64,000 nucleotides of DNA. Origin: Paulinella micropora (Eukaryota; Cercozoa; Imbricatea; Euglyphida; Paulinellidae). This document shows, in pieces, positions 49,226 to 60,196 of this stretch. The position numbers were made by a program, and so were the translations under genes. How positions within the stretch are numbered: position 1 is the stretch's first letter; every line of letters starts with the position of its first letter. The notes beneath the pieces are model-generated. The model worked only from the letters and a program-made list of their open reading frames with translations. It ran no database searches and was not told the origin of the DNA. The stretch is taken from the NCBI GenBank assembly GCA_019918135.1, contig WBZZ01003029.1, positions 102,501 to 166,500 on the forward strand, read 5' to 3'.

Positions 49226-49444
49226 ATGCTAGCAGTCTGTCCTACCTGTGGCGCCTGCTTTTTCGAAGGCCAGCTGTATTGGTCCGGGACCTGTAAAAAA
49301 GGGGACCCCCGTGACTTGGCCTCGCTCGTGTGCCGCCCTTACGGCGATGGCGCCTGTATCAACCCCGCCCGCGATGTCCCTGGTGGAGACACCTGGGAAG
49401 AACGCATGCGCTTCGTGGACAATTTTCTAGACGAGATCCTGTAA
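49226..49444 (+). CDS. Small conserved-looking zinc-ribbon-like protein
   Basis: A 72-residue intact frame. CPTCGACFFEGQLYW at the start gives one CxxC; single Cys residues further on (TCKKGDPRDLASLVC, GDGACINPA) could complete a metal site. The C-terminus (GGDTWEERMRFVDNFLDEI) is helical. I recall similar short proteins in algal viruses and cyanophages, but I cannot name the family. It starts 48 bases after the upstream stop and precedes the adhesin gene. Confidence 0.5.
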   Translation: MLAVCPTCGACFFEGQLYWSGTCKKGDPRDLASLVCRPYGDGACINPARDVPGGDTWEERMRFVDNFLDEIL

Positions 49445-49494
49445 AACTAGGTTAAAAACTTTTTCCTCCTGTTATATCATTTAATCAGCAACCA

Positions 49495-52400
49495 ATGGAA
49501 GTTGCGAGGTCGTACAAACGGCGTCGTTTGGATGGAGCGGCCGACGATTTCGTGCTGCCGGTCGACGGACAGGCGGGGGATGTCTTGATTAGCGACGGTG
49601 ACGGGGGCGTAAAATGGGCGGCAGGCGGCGTGGCCGCGAACGAGGCGGTAGCGCTTAATACCGCTCACAGACTGACTACGTCCGGGAACCCCCACTTGGT
49701 CGATCTAGCGGACCTAATTACCTTGACCCTGGACACCGAAGCGAAAACTAACCAGCCGGCCGGAATGACTTCTAACAGCTCCGCTGGCTTTGTGGCCTCG
49801 GCCTCTAGCAATTCCGCCCAGGCCTACCTGGCCTTTGACAGTGACTTTTCGACCTTATGGGGCACCACTGCGCCCGACAGCTACAGCGGCAACAACTACA
49901 CTGCCATGATCGAGACGATGGTCGATAATCTCCGTGCCTGGCGCGTGGCTCCAGCTCGATCTGGGCCAGCACGCCAAGGTCACTGCCTACCACATCACGT
50001 CTGCGGGGGCTATTACCGCGCCCAGAGACTGGGTAGTTGCTTACAGCGCGGACGGCAGCCGGTGGTTCACTTGGGACAGCCAGACGGCGCAGACCTTTGT
50101 CGGCGACAGCCTGCGCACGTTCACGCCGGCAACCTCGGCCGACTACGCTCGGTACCTGCGCGTAATCTGCACTAAAAACAACGGGGCGGGGGTTTGGTAC
50201 ATGCGGAGCCTGGCTTTCGACTACCAGCTATACAATGCCGGCTGCCTCGAGAACACCAGCTACCCTACCAAGGCCTCGCAGCTAGCGCCCAAGGCGTACG
50301 TCGACCACCAGGTGGCAGGGGCGGTGAAGTTCCCGTCGATCATGCCTACCCAAAACGACTGTATCGTGACCATGGACCCAGACGGCTCGATCTTTGCGGT
50401 CAAGGACAGGACGCTCAAGCAGCCGTCTTTGGCTCCTAGCGGTAATGGCGCGATCGTGCTCATGGACACCGACTACACGGTCACGACGATCCCGGACACC
50501 CTCGCGAGGCTGCCCAATCCTCTGCCCGCCTCGACCGCGCAGCTGGTGACGGTCGACCCGGACGGTGTGCTAGGCCTGAGCAGCCAATTAAGCTCGTCAA
50601 CGCTCACGCTGACAGGGGCTGGTGGCAACAGCACTCTTTCGGCTCCTTCCAGTGGGTCTTGTGCACTCAGGCTGCCGGCCTCCCTTCCTGCAAGTACGAA
50701 GCTGTTGGCGGCCGGAGCGGACAGGGCCATGAGCTACGCGGAGGGCGACTTCTTGCCCATGCCCGTCACTAGCGGCATACTGGTGAAGGAAACGGGCGTG
50801 ATCAACACCAAGACGATCGAGGATCTCTTCCGACAGGCTAGCGGCGCGCTCGCTGTAGGCTACCTGGCCGGCGGGGACATGAAGCAAGGGGCAGCCAGCA
50901 TAGCGATAGGCGATTATACCGGGATGGTTACGCAAGGCTCGGGCGCTGTCGCAGTGGGAGATAGTACTACCGGAAACGAGAATCAAGGCGACAACGCCGT
51001 GGCGATAGGCGCGACGGCGGGCAGCACCAACCAAGGGGCGCGATCCGTGGTGATAGGATATTATGCGGGCACCACAAACCAAGGAGCGCGGTCCGTAGCT
51101 ATCGGGTCACATGCGGGCTCCGTGTTGGGGGCGGACAGCATTGCGATTGGCGGGTGCGATAACGCCCTATCGGTACCTGCAACAAACGCGATCGTGCTGA
51201 ACGCGAGCGGCGCGGACATGGATGTTAGCACATCTGGTTCGACTACCATCAGGCCGGTGAGGTCGGGCCAAGCGAGCGGTTCAGGCAAGATGGTGCTGCA
51301 GTACAACCCGAGCACGTACGAAATGTCCCAAAGCAATTTCTCGCTGCCGAGCTCGCTGCCCATCACCACAGCGCTGATGTCACTAACCTCCAACGGCGCG
51401 ATGCAAGCTGGTGGTAATATGATCTACCATAACTTGATGTTCGGCCTGGCTGCCACTGGCAGCAAGATGCCGAGCAACATGACTACGAACCCCTGGGTCA
51501 GCCCCGATATGTACACCTATACAGCGAGCTCCGATGGGAGGTACGGGGACAACGTCTTGTATGATGCTAGACTCGCGTTCGACAACTCCGTCAGCACTAC
51601 ACACATGGGCACAGGCCCTTACGACGCTACTACGGGCGTTTGGAGTGGCTCATTGGGAGTGACTGGCAAGACCATCAGCGGCGTTTTTGTGAATGGCAAC
51701 TGGTTACAGCTCGATTTGGGTAGGGTGGTTCAACTGACCCAGTACTACGTTACTTCTGCCAGTAGCATAAATTCCGCGACCTCGTATGCGCCCGGCCAGT
51801 GGAAGATGGCTACTAGCACGAACGGCTCTACTTGGACTTTGTGGCACGACCAGAACGTGACACAGACGTTCACCACGAGCCAGGAAAAGACGTTTGCTCC
51901 TATAGCCTCAGCAATTGGCAGGTATGTGGTAATGGTATTTATAGTCGCTGGTTCTAGCAACCTGGTCGGCCGGGTCGTCAACGAAATAGCCTCGCTAAAA
52001 TTCGATTTCAACGACTACGTGTATTTGCCGAGGAACCTGTCACCACCCTCAGACGTGACTGACGCCGCCAACAAAGGCTACGTGGACACGCAGACTTCGA
52101 AGACACCATTGACGATCGGCACCTCCACGATCGCGAGCACGGGGACGGTCGCGCTGAGCCTGCCCAGCGCGCTGCCCGCCAGTACGTCGCTGGTGTCGCT
52201 GGGCTCCGACTGCTCGCTGTTGTACGGGGACCAGGCCATCTCTCATGGTCTGAGCCTTGTAGCCACTTCATACGTGAAGAAGCCAGACAGCATGACGAGT
52301 AACAGCTGGAACGGCCTGGTCGCGAGCGCGCCCACTTCTGGGAACGGCAACGCGTACGACGGCTTCAATACTGGCTCAGACTCCTCCTGGCAGAGCAACA

Positions 52401-55400
52401 CTGGTACCTACGATGCCACTAGCGGCGCCTACACCTCCAATGCAAGCAAAACGTTTTCGGGCGTAGTGTGCTCAGGAGAGTGGCTCCAGCTAGATTTTGG
52501 CACTGGAGTCATACTGGAGAAGTACTGTCTGCAGGGCCAGACCGGCGGCCTGAGTAAAGCAATGAAACAGTGGTGGGTGGGCACGTCGTTGGACGGCACT
52601 ACCTGGACGCTGTGGCAATATGCATCGTTCCCCTTTATAATTGATACTTCAGTCACTTTCACTCCGACCGACAACGCAAGGGCTGCCCGCTACGTGGCCA
52701 TAGTTGTTGCTTCCATCATGGGCGCAGGGGCTTCTAGCTTCTGTGCGATCAACCACTTTGGCTTTGACTACACATCGTGCCCCGCGATCAAGAACATAGC
52801 GGCGCCGCTAGTCAGCACCGACGCTGCCAACAAGGCTTACGTAGACGGACACGCGCATAGGTCACCAATGACGATCGGCACCTCTACGATCGCGAGCACC
52901 GGGACGGTCGCGCTGAGCCTGCCTAGCTCGCTGCCCGCCAGCACTTCTCTGACGTCGCTGACCTCTGCGGGGCAGCTAAGCGCCTCTGCGCTCAAGGTGC
53001 CCGTGTCCTTGCCTGGCAGCACTTTGCTAGTGACACTCGACTCCGGCGGCCAGCTCGATACAGGCGCTGCTAGCTCGCTGTCGCTCAGCGGGGCGGGAGG
53101 CACCAGCACACTTTCCGCTCCTGGCACAGGCTCCAGCGCCATCAAGACTTTCAGTGGTCTGCCGTCCGTGGTATCGCTAGTCACGGTAGATGGCAGCGGC
53201 AGCCTTGCACATGCACAGCCGGTTGGACACAGTCTTGCTTTTACAGACTCTCCGAGCGGTAGCAGAATGCCTAACGGCATGACATCCGCGAGCTGGACGT
53301 CGGGCACTCAAACGTTTGTCGTGAGCGCTAGTGGCTCGTTCAGTACGTCCGTCCCTTATAAGGCGTTTGATAGTAACGGCACTGGTACTTTCTGGTGTAC
53401 ACCACTGGGCGTCTACAACACCTCAACTGGTGCCTACACCAGCAACAAGTTCAAGACAGTGGGAGGCTCGAGCGTGAATGGGGAGTGGATCCAGCTCGAT
53501 TTCGGGGCGGAAGTGCGGCTGACCACGTACTACATCACTACTTCTGTAACTAGATCGCCTGGTAAGTGGGTGATGGCAGTCAGCGACGACGGGAATACTT
53601 GGACCACCTGGCAAGCACAGACAACAAGATACACCTTCACCGACGCTACAGAAGCTGCTTTTACGCCTCCCGTGCCCGTGATCTGTCGGTATGCGGTGTT
53701 GATAGTAACTGAAAATACCGGCGTTAATAACTACTTCCAGATCAGCGCGCTGAGTTTCGATTACAGCGGGCTTGCTCTCAGAGTTAAAAACCTAGCACTC
53801 CCCGCAAACGGGACAGACGGCGCCAACAAGAGCTACGTGGACTCGCATGCTCACACGTCACCACTGACGATCGGCACCAGCACGATTGCGAGCACCGGGA
53901 CCGTCGCACTGAGTCTGCCCAGCGCGCTGCCCGCCAACACTTCTTTGACGTCGCTGACCTCTGCGGGGCAGCTGAGTGCCTCTTCACTAAAGGTGCCAGC
54001 CTCTCTGCCAGGCAGCACGTTGCTGCTGACACTCGATTCCGATGGCCAGCTCGCGACAGGGGCTGCTAGCTCGTTGTCGCTCAGTGGGGCGGGCGGCACC
54101 AGCACCCTTTCCGCTCCAGCTTCTGGTTCTTCTGCACTCCTGCTGCCGAGCGCGCTGCCTGCTGCAACGTCGCTAGTCTCGATGACCAGCGGAGGCTTGC
54201 TGCAGCACGGGAACCAGACAATCTCACATGGTTTGACCTTCGCTGCAAGCACTGCCGGGGCCGGACAGGCTGTCACACTGCCGGCCTGGACCAGCAACAG
54301 CGCTTACACGCCCTCGACCGATCCGAACTGGTCTATCGCGGCTTCGTCCGAAGCTGCATCTCCCTACGTTCTCTACAAGTGCTTTGACAAGACGTATGCT
54401 ACCATCGAATCAGATTGCTGGTCATCAGCTGGCGGTAAATACTACACTACAGCCGAGAACGCACCGCTATCAGGGACAGTGAAGGCGGCGTGGAGAACAA
54501 GTAACGTGGACGGCGGAAGTTACGTAGACGGCGAGTGGATACAGATCAGGCACGCAACCGCGAGGAAGCGTCTTCTCTCTTTCAAACTCTACACAAGATA
54601 CCAGTATTATACAGAAGGTCCTAGAAAGTACAAAGTTTTGGCTAGCAACGATGGTATAAGCTGGACTACGATATTCACGGAGCCTGGTCCTTATACGTGG
54701 ACAGGCAATGGCTTCGTAAGTAAGACACTGTCCCCCGTGCCAAGTGCATACCACTATCACCGCCTAGTAGTGACGGAAACAAACAGTATTTACGGCGGCG
54801 CCATTGTTGGATACTGGGATACATCGTTCGAGGAGGATACGACACTCTATACTATCACTGGCGTCGCTGCGCCCGCTGCAGCCACTGACGCTGCCAACAA
54901 AAGCTACGTTGACGAGAAGACGTCTAAGACTCCGCTGGTGGTCGGTAACAGCTCGATCGCGAGCACCGGGACTGTCGCGCTGAAGCTGCCGAGCGCGCTG
55001 CCCTCCGCTGGCACTGATCGTGTGCTCCAGCTCAACGACCTCGGCGAGTTCGAGCTGGGCACCTGGGACAACGGCCACTGGCTGTGCGAAACAGTGCTGA
55101 CTTTTGCTAATGCTAATGGCAGGATCATGACTTACGACAACACGGTGAGAATCGCGCCTTCTTTCGGCAATATCACTCGCTTGACTAGCAACTCGGGCAA
55201 CGCTTCTACCAGCTACACCACGTTCCAGAACACGTCGGGCATGACCAGGAAATGGCTCGTTGCTGCCTGCGTTAAATTCAAAAACACCGCCACGAGCAGT
55301 CCCATGAACGCCGAGGCCTGGGTCGAGAAGAGCGCTAGCAGGCCGGCCAGCAACACCGCGATCGCGTCGGTGCGCTGGCTGCACTCCACCACTTATAGTA

Positions 55401-55585
55401 ACGGTACTTCTTTCAACGGGCAGTATGCGACAGTGAATCTAGCTGGCATAGTGGAAGTGGCCGCGAACGAGTACATCTGGATCGAGGTTTACGGAGATAC
55501 AGCAACTGCCGTAAATTACATTGCAAACATTGGATCAGCCGTCTATGAAAGAGGTTTTGTGTCTATTACCGAGATTCCGGGCTGA
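49495..55585 (+). CDS. Giant multidomain adhesin/fibre with discoidin-like modules
   Basis: About 2,000 residues. The head carries the basic motif YKRRRLDGAADDF. Five discoidin (F5/8 type C)-like modules lie at about nt 49760-50230, 51465-52020, 52270-52770, 53265-53765 and 54285-54860, each with GNWLQLDLG- or GEWIQLDFG-type cores and STNGSTWTLW-type strands. Between them stand linker units with DAANKxYVD and TIGTSTIASTGTVALSLPS. Residues encoded at 50850-51170 are YadA-head-like repeats (AIGATAGSTNQGARSVVIG). The end (55090-55580) looks like a C1q/TNF-type trimer. It is probably a trimeric receptor-binding fibre that binds glycans. It looks nearly whole, with about one break. Confidence 0.75.
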
Positions 55586-55603
55586 TTTTTTTTCTTTCGA
55601 GTC

Positions 55604-55628
55604 TGTATTTTTTAATTAAAAAAGAACA
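55604..55628 (+). promoter_or_regulatory. A/T-rich promoter-like leader
   Basis: The sequence TTTTTTAATTAAAAAAG lies immediately before the ATG at 55629. Similar short T-run/A-run leaders occur ahead of the ATGs at 49226, 60197 and 30165, so this is a candidate short upstream element of the virion-block genes. Confidence 0.35.
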
Positions 55629-55862
55629 ATGGACGCGTTACGACAAGCACTAGCCGACAAAGAGTACGAGCTGGCCACGTGCCTGGCCCGCCGCCGGATC
55701 CTGGCCGTAGAGCGAGAGAAGTTACAGCTGCAGATCGCGCTCTGTGAAAAGGTCTGTGGTTGCAGGGAGACGCGCCTGCAGATCAAGCAAAGCAAGAAGA
55801 GGAGGCGGAGGCGGCCGCCGAGTCTGCCGCCCACGCGGCCGTCGAGGCCGAAATGGCACTAG
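55629..55862 (+). CDS. Small coiled-coil virion-block protein
   Basis: The ATG at 55629 follows a TTTTTTAATTAAAAAAG leader. It has 77 residues with a helical heptad region (LRQALADKEYELATCLARRR, VEREKLQLQIALCEKVCG) and a strongly basic C-terminus (KKRRRRRPP). It sits between the fibre gene and the RNR gene. It may be a scaffold or DNA-binding virion protein. No family is recognised. Confidence 0.45.
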   Translation: MDALRQALADKEYELATCLARRRILAVEREKLQLQIALCEKVCGCRETRLQIKQSKKRRRRRPPSLPPTRPSRPKWH

Positions 55863-55899
55863 AAGAGACAGTCGTAGAGATGCCTGACACAATCAATGG

Positions 55900-56877
55900 C
55901 TAGAAGTCCTGGTCTAGGCCCCATTCGGGCTCCTTGGCCGGCGCCCGCGCGTACTCGCTCACTCTCTTCTCGAAAAAGTTTGTCTTGCCTACCACGCCTA
56001 GCTGCTCCATGAAGGGCAGAGGGCACTTGGCCACCCCGTACAGCTTTTCGCCCAGGCCCAAGTTCTGCAACAGGCCGTCTGCTACGAACTCCACGTACTG
56101 CTCCATCAGCGTCGCGTTCAGGCCCAACAGATTCACGGGCAGGGACTCGCTGATGAACCTGCGCTCAACCTCGACACAGCCCGCCACGATCTGGAAAACT
56201 CGTGACAGCTGCAGCTTGTTTGTCACGTGGTGCTTGTACAAATGGCACGCAAACAGGCCGTGCTGTGTCTCGTCCCTCGCAATAAACTCGTTGCTGGTGC
56301 ACAGGCCCTGCAGCAGGCCCGGGTGCTTTTGTTTCAGCCAGAATATCGATGCAAAAGAGGATGCGAACTGTATAAGCTCCACACTAGCGAACGCCACCAA
56401 CCGCTCGGAAAACGACGACCGGGCCGGGCTGAGCCACTGCAGCGCCCATTTCGCTTTTTGGGCCACGGTCGGGACCTGCGTGATCGCATTGAACAGCTTG
56501 TCCTTCTCTTGCTGGTCGCTGATGATCGTGTCGATCAACAGGCTGTAGGTCCGCGAGTGTTCTGCTTCATTAAAGATCTGGTAAGAATAAAAAAGTCTCG
56601 CTTCGGAATATTGCACCTCGGCCAAAAAATTGGCAGCCAGGTTCTCTTGGATGATGCCGTCGCTGGAGGCAAAGAAGCCCAGCGCCATCTTAATAAAATG
56701 CTGTTCGTCGACATTTAGTTTCTTGAAATCGGCCTGTTCCCGGCTCAGGTCTAGCTCATCTGCCGTCCAGAACGACCGCAGGGAAGCTTCATAGAATGAA
56801 TACAGGTCCGGACGCCGTATCGGGAAGAGACAAAATCGCGATGCTTCCGGCACGAGCAGTTTTTCTTCAGTGTCCAT
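55900..56877 (-). CDS. Ribonucleotide reductase small subunit (R2)
   Basis: I chose the ATG at 56877 (325 residues, the usual length for viral R2) over a longer frame without an ATG. All iron and radical residues are visible: Asp43 (WTADELD), Glu74 (QENLA) or its neighbour, Glu104 and His107 (FNEAEHS), the radical Tyr111 (TYSLLIDT), Glu167 (SVELIQF), and Glu203 and His206 (RDETQH). FASIFWLKQ and FEKRVSEYARA are family landmarks, and the C-terminus ends LDQDF like the R1-binding tail of eukaryotic and viral R2. It makes dNTPs with R1, which is not in this window. The frame is intact. Confidence 0.95.
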   Translation of the reverse strand: MDTEEKLLVPEASRFCLFPIRRPDLYSFYEASLRSFWTADELDLSREQADFKKLNVDEQHFIKMALGFFASSDGIIQENLAANFLAEVQYSEARLFYSYQIFNEAEHSRTYSLLIDTIISDQQEKDKLFNAITQVPTVAQKAKWALQWLSPARSSFSERLVAFASVELIQFASSFASIFWLKQKHPGLLQGLCTSNEFIARDETQHGLFACHLYKHHVTNKLQLSRVFQIVAGCVEVERRFISESLPVNLLGLNATLMEQYVEFVADGLLQNLGLGEKLYGVAKCPLPFMEQLGVVGKTNFFEKRVSEYARAPAKEPEWGLDQDF

Positions 56878-56987
56878 AATTCGCTCAGCTGCCTGTTGTC
56901 CAGCTTCAGCAAGGCCATCTCTTTTAATACTAAAGGAAAGAGGATATATTTTTTTCTTATGGCGCAAAACAGAAACAAAGACTAACT

Positions 56988-57335
56988 ATGTTGCAAAGAC
57001 GTAAGACCGAACAACGGCTGATGCCCTCGTCGCCAGAGTCCATCACCGTAACATCGCACGAGCTCGCACTCGAGCTCAAGCGCAGCTACAGCGATTTCTC
57101 TTGGCAGTCAGTGCCGCAGCTCATTGTTCACGGGGTCAAGTACCTTGCTCTCTACACTAACCATACGGGCGAGGAGAAGAAGCAGATCCTCGTTTCCGTG
57201 CTCGTGGACTTGTGTCCCGACGACAACGTGGACAAGCTGATCCCGCCAGTGGTCGATGTCATCTGGGAGCTCGTGAAGGCCGCCCTCGCTACCAACTGCT
57301 GCGAGCTGTGTCCCAAGGTCTGCACCATCAGCTAA
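56988..57335 (+). CDS. Conserved-looking small helical protein
   Basis: A 115-residue intact frame with an ATG. Motif-like stretches are ALYTNHTGEEKKQILVSVLV and LIPPVVDVIWELVKAALATN. These read like a short amphipathic helical protein of a kind I recall from algal and other large viruses, with TGxxKK and IPxxID words, but I cannot name it. It ends with CCELCPKVC. Its stop codon overlaps that of the convergent SLATT-like gene by four bases. Confidence 0.5.
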   Translation: MLQRRKTEQRLMPSSPESITVTSHELALELKRSYSDFSWQSVPQLIVHGVKYLALYTNHTGEEKKQILVSVLVDLCPDDNVDKLIPPVVDVIWELVKAALATNCCELCPKVCTIS

Positions 57336-58006
57336 GTAGGCATCGGGATCAAGTGCCTGCCCAGCGTCACGGGCGTGCCGTGGTGGATCCTGACCGGCTC
57401 GCCGCTCGTCACCATCTGCGCGCGCGCTTTGGCCAGCTTCTCGCGGTCCAGGCGGTGCGCCCACAGCACCACGCCCGGTATAACTTGCTCGTTCGAACGC
57501 ACTTTCTCCAGGGCCATGGTAATTTTGACCAGCAGCACGTCCGCTGCTAATCTAAAGCGCCTCTTCGTGGCCATCTCAACCGACAACTCGTTCTTAACCA
57601 TCTCGAAAAGTATCTCACAAGAGAAGTGGCGCTCGGCTTTCTGTCCAAAGTTGAAAAAGCTGTTGGTGCCCGAGACGATGGCTACTACGATCAGGCAGGT
57701 CACGCTGACCCAGTCGTAGCCCGCCCGGCCCGCTTCACACGCCTTGAAACCGAAATTTCCCACAACAACGGAACAAATCGCCGGCACGATCGTAGACAGT
57801 AAGCCAAACAACAAAAAACGGTTGTAGTAGTAGTAGCCGGCCGAGTTGTTGAGGCGCGCGTGCAGGGCACACTCGTCCACCACGCTGGCAAAATATTGCT
57901 CGTGCCTCGAAGACCACTTCTCTTCCTCTCGCTTGACGTCGCTGTCGTCCGAGTCATGGTTCTCGTTCGAATGCGACCGCATCGCCAGGATTTTATCCTC
58001 GTCCAT
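57332..58006 (-). CDS. SLATT-like two-helix membrane protein
   Basis: 224 residues from the ATG at 58006. An acidic, soluble head (about 1-57) is followed by YYYYNRF, a first membrane helix at about 64-83 and a second at about 99-118, then FNFGQKAERHF and a long soluble helical region. Aromatic-Arg before helix 1 and FxxxxxAExH right after helix 2 are the marks of the SLATT family. In bacteria its members are pore-forming effectors of nucleotide-second-messenger systems. In this virion block its role is unknown. The frame is intact. Confidence 0.6.
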   Translation of the reverse strand: MDEDKILAMRSHSNENHDSDDSDVKREEEKWSSRHEQYFASVVDECALHARLNNSAGYYYYNRFLLFGLLSTIVPAICSVVVGNFGFKACEAGRAGYDWVSVTCLIVVAIVSGTNSFFNFGQKAERHFSCEILFEMVKNELSVEMATKRRFRLAADVLLVKITMALEKVRSNEQVIPGVVLWAHRLDREKLAKARAQMVTSGEPVRIHHGTPVTLGRHLIPMPT

Positions 58007-58075
58007 CTTTACTTTTAACTGTGGCCACAAGATTTTAAAAAAAAATGTGCGATTGCTGGGCCGGCGGCCATTCTA

Positions 58076-58879
58076 TCAGCAGCCGGCTTTCGACAGCAGC
58101 ATCTCCCAGTCCGCCCCGTTCAAGTCCACCTTGTCCCTGGTGTCAGGATTGCACACCTGCAGGTGCAGGTACTTCGTCAGCGTCGGAAACACCACGTACT
58201 GGTCGTGCCGGTCCTGCGCCGACGACTGGTAGCCACCCGAACTCGCGAGGAAAGGAATGATCAGGCTGCCCGACTGCACTTTAGAGCCGCGCGAGACCGC
58301 GCCCGCCAGCGACACCTCCTCGTAGTTGCCGCCCGTCGAGTAAGCCAGGCTGCTGCATTCCTTGATCTTGATGCCTAGCGAAGTCGGCAGGCCCAAGGCC
58401 ACGACTTGTGGCAAAACGGTGGCTTGGCCCGACGTCAGCGCAAAGAGCTCGTTCTGGGCCGAAGTCGGGAAGCCTAGCACTGCGTGCGCGCTGTCGTCGC
58501 CGCTCTTGCTGTAGATCTTGAACTCTGCCGCCGCGGACAGCGTGAACTGCAGCTTGAGCTTGGTGTCGAGATAAACCACTCCGATCGACTGTCCTACTTG
58601 TACAAAGCCCTCGTTGATTAAAAGCGACTGCAGTGTGTCAGCCAGGGTCTCGCCAGTGTAATTCTGTGACGGGATCGTGATCGTCACGTCGCCCGTGGCC
58701 GTCGAGTTTAAGTAGAGCTTGTTGTTCTTGGAGTTGATGTTGTACGTCGCGTTCGGGATAGTGGCCCAAATGAGCTTGTATCTGCCTTGGATCGCTTCCG
58801 ACAGCGACAGTCGGAACTCGGCCGGATCGTCTGAGCCCTGCACCCGGTCGCGGTCCTTGCTGCGGACCAGGATGTTCAT
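58076..58879 (-). CDS. Minor capsid (penton-like) protein
   Basis: 267 residues from an ATG. The start, MNILVRSKDRDRVQ followed by PAEFRLSLSEAI, then YKLIWATIPNATYNINSKNN and TITIPSQNYTGETLADTLQ, matches the pattern of Polinton-like virus and virophage minor capsid (penton) proteins. These open with an IDSxxR-type strand, then SIPNTxYNI and a GNYTAxxLxxxL helix. The rest is beta-rich, as expected for a single jelly roll. It would form the capsid vertices with the major capsid protein at 61676-63139. It looks whole. Confidence 0.7.
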   Translation of the reverse strand: MNILVRSKDRDRVQGSDDPAEFRLSLSEAIQGRYKLIWATIPNATYNINSKNNKLYLNSTATGDVTITIPSQNYTGETLADTLQSLLINEGFVQVGQSIGVVYLDTKLKLQFTLSAAAEFKIYSKSGDDSAHAVLGFPTSAQNELFALTSGQATVLPQVVALGLPTSLGIKIKECSSLAYSTGGNYEEVSLAGAVSRGSKVQSGSLIIPFLASSGGYQSSAQDRHDQYVVFPTLTKYLHLQVCNPDTRDKVDLNGADWEMLLSKAGC

Positions 58880-58958
58880 TTACGAAATGTTGCGCAGGCC
58901 GCTCATTTCTGAGAAAAAAAATAAATATTGTCACTAGTCTAGTACAAGAGGAAAAAAA

Positions 58959-60139
58959 ATGCTGACGCTCAGCGGCAACAAGCGTATGCGCCTGGAGGAT
59001 GTGGTCGAGACTAAACCACTGCCCTCCATGGTCACGGCCTTTGGCGAAGCACAGAGTCGCTGAGTCTACCCCGCTAGTGCAGGAGACTTTCCCTTATACC
59101 GGCACCCTGAACTCGCGCAAGTTCTCAACCTCTGGCTCAGTGACCACTGCCGCCGGCCTGCTGTCGCTCAGCGGCGCCGCGCAGGCCGAGACGCTCAGGC
59201 GCTGCAAGTACCGCGCGGGCAAGGGCTCGTCTGCCGCTTCACGGCCTGTTCCCCGCCGCAGCCAACGTCGCTAACTCAGCTATGATCGGCTTAGCCGACG
59301 ACAACAACGGGTTTTTCTTTGTGCAGGACCAGACGCGGACCAACAGGCTGAGGATCCTGCACCGCAACGCGACCGTCGACACTTACGTCGACCAGAAAGA
59401 CTGGAACCTCAACACCTGCCTGGGCGGCGACGACGACATGGACCGCAAGGACTGGACCAAGGGCAACATCTTTCAGATCAGATGCAGTACTTAGGGTTTG
59501 GGGCCGTCACGTTCTCGGTCGAGAGGCAGTCGGACGGGGTATTAGTACCCGTGCACCGGATCCAGTACGCGGGCGCCAACACGACGCCTTCGCTCTCCAA
59601 CGCCAGCTTGCCGTTCAGGCTCAAGACGACTGGCGCGGGCGGCCTGGTGCGTACCGCCAGTGTCGGCGTCCTGGTCGAGGGTCCCGTGAGGCAGCTGGGC
59701 CTCAGCTTTGCGCGCACCAACGTTCAGACGATTGGCACGACCGAACAGAACGTGCTGGTGATCCGCAACAAGAGCTTGATCGGCGCGCTCCCCAACAACG
59801 ACCTGCTGTTCCCGACCCTGCTGACTGCTACGGCCGTGTCTGGCACCAAGCCCGTGATCATCCGAGTGCTCACGCAAGCCACGTTCGGCAGCGCGCCGAC
59901 CTACGCGAACCACGACACGGCCTCGAATACCGAATACTCCGCTTCGCTGGTCACGGTGTCTACTGGCAACGCGGTGGCCGCGTGCGTCGTGTCGGCCACG
60001 TGGCTCGGCGTCTGCCAGCCTGGACCTGAGCAGGCTCAATATCGCCGTCGGGCCAGGAGAAGTGCTCTGCATTGCGGCTAGCACTACTTCCGGGTCGGCG
60101 GACGTGCACATGAGCTTGTCCTGGTACGAGGACGTGTGA
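58959..60139 (+). pseudogene. Virion-type beta-rich protein, broken
   Basis: The region starts at an ATG with the shared basic motif (NKRMRLEDVV) and contains beta-rich segments typical of virion surface proteins: TLNSRKFSTSGSVTTAAGLL, FVQDQTRTNRLRILHRNA and GAVTFSVERQSDGVLVPV. The last part recalls a C1q- or jelly-roll-like C-terminus. It looks broken, with about four breaks. It lies between the penton gene and the resolvase. Confidence 0.5.
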
Positions 60140-60196
60140 AAAAAAAAGAAAGTTCGTCTTGCATTATTAAAAAACAACTAGGGACGGGGAAAAGAA

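Noticed and set aside
49495-55585. Repeats in the fibre gene as a possible CRISPR or satellite array
   Set aside because: The repeats are long, in frame and separated by coding linkers, as expected for duplicated protein modules.
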